Positions 5,224 through 8,456 of a stretch of 8,456 nt of DNA are shown here, piece after piece. The notes beneath the pieces are model-generated. The model saw only the letters and a list, made by a program, of their open reading frames with translations. It was not told the DNA's origin and did not search any database. Each line of letters opens with the position of its first letter. Positions within the stretch are counted from its first letter, which is position 1. The stretch spans positions 1 through 8,456 of the forward strand of contig UNSP01000009.1 of assembly GCA_900556355.1 (NCBI GenBank), in the 5' to 3' direction. Both the position numbers and the translations under genes were made by a program. Source of the DNA: Candidatus Saccharimonadota bacterium (lineage in GTDB: Bacteria; Patescibacteriota; Saccharimonadia; Saccharimonadales; Saccharimonadaceae).

Positions 5224-6093
5224 ATGAGCGCGCAATTTATCACCAAAGTTAGGATCGCGCAATCCAAAGTCGATCACCGTTTTTAGATATTCCAATTTGT
5301 CGCCAGTATCATAATAAGTGCCGTTCGTAATCTCCACGCCATAGAAATCAAATCCATCGTCAATCATTTGTTGCATAATTGGCTGAATTGTAAACTCGCC
5401 GTTGCCGTCAAATTCTTCCTTGGCTTTGTCTAGATAGCCGAAAATCTCGCCCGGAAGTAAATAGCTACTGACACTAGCCAAATCAGAAGGCGCGTTCTCC
5501 TTGCCCGGCTTTTCAACGATATTCGTCATTTTTATAACGCCGTCTTTTACTCCTTGGCCGTTGATGACTCCATAACGATCAAATTCCGCGTCATCGGTGA
5601 TTTTCTTACACGATAGAACCGCTCCGTCTAAGCTTTCTGACGCCTCAATCATCTGCTTGAAACGGCTTGGACTAGCCGCAATAAAATCGTCTGCAAATGT
5701 GTAAATCACAGGCTCGTCATGATGAATCAAATGTGAGGAGCAAGCCAAAGGCGTTGCGTTGCCGTACGGACCTTTCTGGCGAATATAAATAAAGTTTGCC
5801 ATCTCAGCCAAATTCTGCACCTCGTCAATGAATGGCTGTTTTTTAGGACCGCCAGCGCGCAAATTAGCCAAAAGTTCTTCATTCGGCTCGTCAAAATGGT
5901 CCTCGATTGCTCGCTTATTCGCGCTACCGATAACGATGATATCTTTAATGCCAGCCTCAACTAATTCCTCGACGTATTGAATAATCGGCTTATCAATCAG
6001 CGGCAACATTTCCTTTGGCATGGCTTTAGTTTGTGGCAAAAATCGCGTACCAAAACCGGCAGCAGCGATGATAGCTTTAGTTGGTTTTCTCAT
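5203..6093 (-). CDS. galU: UTP-glucose-1-phosphate uridylyltransferase (GalU)
   Basis: Cytoplasmic enzyme making UDP-glucose and diphosphate from UTP and glucose 1-phosphate, the donor for surface polysaccharides and glycolipids. The 296-residue length is normal for bacterial GalU. The nucleotide-binding signature is AAAGFGTRFLPQTKAMPKEM (10-29), followed by LPLIDKPIIQYVEELVEAGI. Later come the metal/uridine-site FADDFI (about 133), IVEKP (about 193) and YYDTGDKLEYLKTVIDFGLR near the end. One stretch differs from the textbook enzyme: KGPYGNATPLA replaces the usual KGLGHAVL-type loop. A sugar-nucleotide transferase using another substrate (for example dTTP/glucose-1-P) is a less likely alternative, since the C-terminal motifs are GalU-like. 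The start ATG 6093 has a strong AGGAG (6105-6101) seven bases upstream. It follows gatB after 35 bases with no clear promoter, so it is probably the last gene of the gat operon. Confidence 0.93.
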   Translation of the reverse strand: MRKPTKAIIAAAGFGTRFLPQTKAMPKEMLPLIDKPIIQYVEELVEAGIKDIIVIGSANKRAIEDHFDEPNEELLANLRAGGPKKQPFIDEVQNLAEMANFIYIRQKGPYGNATPLACSSHLIHHDEPVIYTFADDFIAASPSRFKQMIEASESLDGAVLSCKKITDDAEFDRYGVINGQGVKDGVIKMTNIVEKPGKENAPSDLASVSSYLLPGEIFGYLDKAKEEFDGNGEFTIQPIMQQMIDDGFDFYGVEITNGTYYDTGDKLEYLKTVIDFGLRDPNFGDKLRAHLTDRLK

Positions 6094-6128
6094 ATTTCAG
6101 CTCCTATTCTCTATTATTTTCAGCAATT

Positions 6129-7577
6129 CTAAAGTTTCTCGCGAATCAGTTTTTGCGCAAGGCTTGGGTTGGCTTGACCTTTAGACTTCTTCATGACTTG
6201 CCCAACCAAATAACCAATAGCCTTATCTTTTCCGGCCTTGATGTCTGCAATTGATGCCGCCGAAGCTGGATCATTCAGAACTTCGTCAACGATTGCAGCA
6301 ATCGCCGATTCATCAGAAACCTGCAACAAATTCTTCTCTTCGGCAAGCTTACGCGGATTTTTCGCGCCAGCCAAAAGCTCATTGAATAACTCCTTCGCAT
6401 TCGTGCTGGAAACTTCAGACTTCTCTGTCATTTCAGCCAATTCTATTAAATCGTCAACCGCCACACGTATAGATTCATTGTCTGTTTGCGCGTCACTTTC
6501 GTCAGAAGCCGTCAATGCACTCGCAAACCAATGCGCGACTCGCTTAGCGGAAGCCTCGCCAGACTTTTCCTGAACTTCCAATGTAATCTGGGCATAATCC
6601 TGATTAGACAAAAGCGAATTGATAACAGATTTATCCAAGTTCAGCGCGCTCCATTTTTCCCTATATTCACCAGGAAGCATCGGCACTTTGGACTGAATTT
6701 CAGCAATCACCTCGTCAGTCAACACAACTGGCGGAATATCTGGATCTGGCATATAACGATAATCCTGCGCGTCTTCCTTTGACCTCTGAGAAATCGTTAT
6801 CTGCTTGTCATCATTCCAGCCTCTGGTTTCCTGGACAACTTCTTCGCCACGCTCCAAGATATCGACTTGGCGCTTAAATTCGTACTCAGCAGCCCTTTCA
6901 ACACTACGGAAGGAATTGAGATTCTTAATTTCAGCGCGTTTTCCAAGCTCTGTCGCACCCTTCTTTGCTACTGAAATATTAACGTCAAATCGCATATTTC
7001 CGTGATACAAATTACCGTAAGTCACACCCGCGTAAACCATCAATTTATGAAGTTCCGAAACGTAAGCTTTAGCCTCCTCGGCCGAATGCATATCCGGCTC
7101 AGAAACAATCTCAATCAGCGGCGTACCGGCGCGGTTAAGATCGACCAACGAATAGCCGTCGTGATGCGTCAATTTACCAGCATCTTCCTCCATGTGAGCG
7201 TGGTCAATTCGCACACGTTTCAAAGAACCATCTTCCAATGGCCCATCAACATATCCAGCCAAAATTATCGGGTTATACATCTGTGAAGTCTGATAGCCCT
7301 TTGGTAAATCTGGATAAAAATAATGCTTTCGATCAAATCGGCTAACGTGCGCAATCGGCGAATTCAAAGCTTTTCCAGCACGAACTGCCAGCTCAACAGC
7401 GTGTTTATTCAAAACCGGCAACATCCCCGGCAAACCAAAGTCAATCTGATGCGTCTTAGTATTCGGCTCAGCGTCACGAGCATCATTGTCGGCCGGGCTA
7501 AATAGCTTGGTTTTTGTCGCTAGCTGAACGTGACATTCAATACCAATTGTCATTTCATAATCGTCATATACACTCAT
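6129..7577 (-). CDS. gatB: Aspartyl/glutamyl-tRNA amidotransferase subunit B (GatB)
   Basis: GatB is the tRNA-binding and kinase subunit of GatCAB: it phosphorylates the Asp or Glu on mischarged tRNA and passes it to ammonia released by GatA, giving Asn-tRNA(Asn) or Gln-tRNA(Gln). At 482 residues it is full length. Visible signatures are MTIGIECHVQL (9-19), GLPGMLPVLN, DRKHYFYPDLPKGYQTSQ, HMEEDAGK, DLNRAGTPLIEIVSEPD and EIKNLNSFR, then a helical linker and a C-terminal YqeY-type tail ending KSKGQANPSLAQKLIREKL. The Zn-binding cysteines of some GatB proteins are absent, as in the Staphylococcus type. The usual EGSxRCDANVS segment reads HGNMRFDVNIS here. ATG 7577 overlaps the preceding stop by one base (TAATG), with GGGAG seven bases upstream, so translation is coupled to the HEPN-like gene. 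Confidence 0.96.
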   Translation of the reverse strand: MSVYDDYEMTIGIECHVQLATKTKLFSPADNDARDAEPNTKTHQIDFGLPGMLPVLNKHAVELAVRAGKALNSPIAHVSRFDRKHYFYPDLPKGYQTSQMYNPIILAGYVDGPLEDGSLKRVRIDHAHMEEDAGKLTHHDGYSLVDLNRAGTPLIEIVSEPDMHSAEEAKAYVSELHKLMVYAGVTYGNLYHGNMRFDVNISVAKKGATELGKRAEIKNLNSFRSVERAAEYEFKRQVDILERGEEVVQETRGWNDDKQITISQRSKEDAQDYRYMPDPDIPPVVLTDEVIAEIQSKVPMLPGEYREKWSALNLDKSVINSLLSNQDYAQITLEVQEKSGEASAKRVAHWFASALTASDESDAQTDNESIRVAVDDLIELAEMTEKSEVSSTNAKELFNELLAGAKNPRKLAEEKNLLQVSDESAIAAIVDEVLNDPASAASIADIKAGKDKAIGYLVGQVMKKSKGQANPSLAQKLIREKL

Positions 7578-7996
7578 TATAATGCTCCCAAATCTTTTAA
7601 TGCCTGTTCAAAACTCGCCATAGCTCGACGAAAACTCTGCGCCGTTACCGTTACGTTGGTTTCGTGAGCAATTTGATTACGCAATTTATGTGCCGCCCAA
7701 AGCCCATTTTCATCGCTCCAATATCCCTTGCGAGATTTCATACGTTCGCCCATCGTTTCGCCAGCCACGCCGCAGTCGCGCATAGCTTTGTCCAGCAACT
7801 TGTCCGCCTTCATTATCGCCATCTGCATACTTTCCGATTTTCTGGTTTCGACATTGCGCAAAATTTGCCGCCAAACCCTCTGATACATTTCTTTGTCAAT
7901 TTGACCGCGACCACGAGAAGTCAATTGAATGAAAATCATCAGCAAGGCGCCGATAATCAACGCCGCAACAACTATCGCAACCATCAATCCGTCCAT
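7577..7996 (-). CDS. Membrane-anchored HEPN-like protein, function unknown
   Basis: A 139-residue protein with one N-terminal membrane helix (about 4-25, then RGRG as a positive stop-transfer) and a soluble, mostly helical domain. Conserved-looking blocks are ADKLLDKAM (64-72), GETMGERMKS (79-88) and AAHKLRNQIAHE (101-112). R106-H111 fits the R-X4-6-H signature of HEPN domains, which include RNases and nucleotide-binding helper domains. From memory, similar proteins with KADKLLD, GETMGERL and AHKxRNxIAHE are frequent in Patescibacteria and unnamed. ATG 7996 overlaps the gatA stop by one base (TGATG) with GGAG eight bases upstream; a TTG at 7999 is a worse start. It overlaps gatB in turn, so it is locked into the amidotransferase operon. 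Catalytic activity is not established: the motif alone does not prove an RNase, and a structural role is equally possible. Confidence 0.82.
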   Translation of the reverse strand: MDGLMVAIVVAALIIGALLMIFIQLTSRGRGQIDKEMYQRVWRQILRNVETRKSESMQMAIMKADKLLDKAMRDCGVAGETMGERMKSRKGYWSDENGLWAAHKLRNQIAHETNVTVTAQSFRRAMASFEQALKDLGAL

Positions 7997-8456
7997 CAAA
8001 TCTTCTCCACTTCCGAAACTAGCTTCAGCAAGTTCTTGTCCGACTTGTAATCGCCAATAAGCTGCACGCCAATTGGCAAACCTTCATCACTATTTCCAGC
8101 CGGCGCAGCAACTGCAGGAAGTCCAGCCAAACTTGCCGGCACGGTCATAATGTCCGCCAAATACATTTTTATCGGATCGCTAGCGTTCTCTCCAATCTTA
8201 AACGCAGGAGTCGGCGCGACTGGCATCAATAGCGCGTCATATTCGGTAAATAACTTCTTAAATTCGTCAATCAGCAGCGTCCTGGCTTTTTGGGCCTGCA
8301 TATAGTAAGCATCAAAGAATCCACTTGACAACACAAAGCTCCCTATCATGATTCGTCGCTTATTCTCGGTCATAAATCCTTCATTTCGACTGCGACCGTA
8401 AAGTTCTGCCAAAGTTTTCACTTCCGCCGCTCGATGACCATATCGCACGCCGTCAT
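7996..8456 (-). CDS. gatA: Aspartyl/glutamyl-tRNA amidotransferase subunit A (GatA), C-terminal part
   Basis: The last 152 residues of GatA, the amidase subunit that hydrolyses glutamine and channels ammonia to GatB. The reading frame runs off the right edge (codons begin at 8454), so the Lys-cisSer-Ser catalytic triad of the amidase signature lies outside the window. Family-typical segments visible are DGVRYGHRA, RNEGFMTENKRRIMIGSFVL, SSGFFDAYYMQAQKARTLL, YDALLMPVAPTPAFKIGE and MYLADIMTVPASLAGLPAVA with the following APAG and LPIGVQLIG. Together these are specific for GatA rather than a generic amidase, and the neighbouring gatB confirms it. It ends at TGA 7998-7996, overlapping the next ATG by one base. 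gatC is expected just upstream, beyond the edge. Confidence 0.95.
   Translation of the reverse strand, partial: DGVRYGHRAAEVKTLAELYGRSRNEGFMTENKRRIMIGSFVLSSGFFDAYYMQAQKARTLLIDEFKKLFTEYDALLMPVAPTPAFKIGENASDPIKMYLADIMTVPASLAGLPAVAAPAGNSDEGLPIGVQLIGDYKSDKNLLKLVSEVEKI

Noticed and set aside
6126..6131. TAGAAT across the gatB stop as a separate galU promoter
   Set aside because: No -35 box occurs at 16-18 bases upstream (the positions read AAAAAC-like). Read-through from gatB explains galU expression better.

Overview
The window looks like part of a small, streamlined bacterial genome of the Patescibacteria/CPR radiation, most likely Candidatus Saccharibacteria (TM7). This rests on recalled resemblance of the proteins, not on a search: a TrmH-family fragment with a HKTALGAE segment, a small membrane protein with an RNQIAHE motif between gatA and gatB, a DUF5665-like membrane protein, and very tight gene packing. 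TGA acts as a stop (gatA, dnaE, the small + strand gene) and tryptophan is TGG, so the code is the standard bacterial one and not the TGA-glycine code of Gracilibacteria/Absconditabacteria. Hand-counted G+C is about 39-40% in two housekeeping samples (121-240 and 3001-3060).

Layout, left to right. Positions 2-397 (+) hold the 3' end of a SpoU/TrmH-family RNA 2'-O-methyltransferase. Positions 436-882 hold an apparently self-contained unit: a near-consensus sigma70-type promoter, a 5' hairpin, a 97-residue three-helix membrane protein of unknown function (+), and a cluster of strong inverted repeats. This unit has higher G+C (about 53%) than its surroundings. It converges on dnaE (-, 882-4622), which encodes a full-length DNA polymerase III alpha subunit. 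Upstream of dnaE on the minus strand lie a DUF5665-like membrane protein (4642-4938) and a 51-residue one-helix protein (5032-5187).

Further right is a second minus-strand run: gatA (3' part only, 7996-8456), a membrane-anchored HEPN-like protein (7577-7996), gatB (6129-7577) and galU (5203-6093). gatA, the HEPN-like gene and gatB are joined by one-base stop/start overlaps (TGATG and TAATG), and galU follows gatB after 35 bases, so these four look like one operon.

GatA and GatB are subunits of the amidotransferase that makes Gln-tRNA(Gln) and/or Asn-tRNA(Asn) by transamidation. GalU supplies UDP-glucose for surface polysaccharide or glycolipid. DnaE is the replicative polymerase. The most interesting parts are the cassette-like membrane gene with alternative RNA folds at its 3' end, two promoters placed so close to the ATG that the mRNAs should be leaderless, a possible frameshift after the 51-residue gene, and the HEPN-like membrane protein inside the gat operon. 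No tRNA, rRNA, CRISPR array, insertion sequence or replication origin was recognised.
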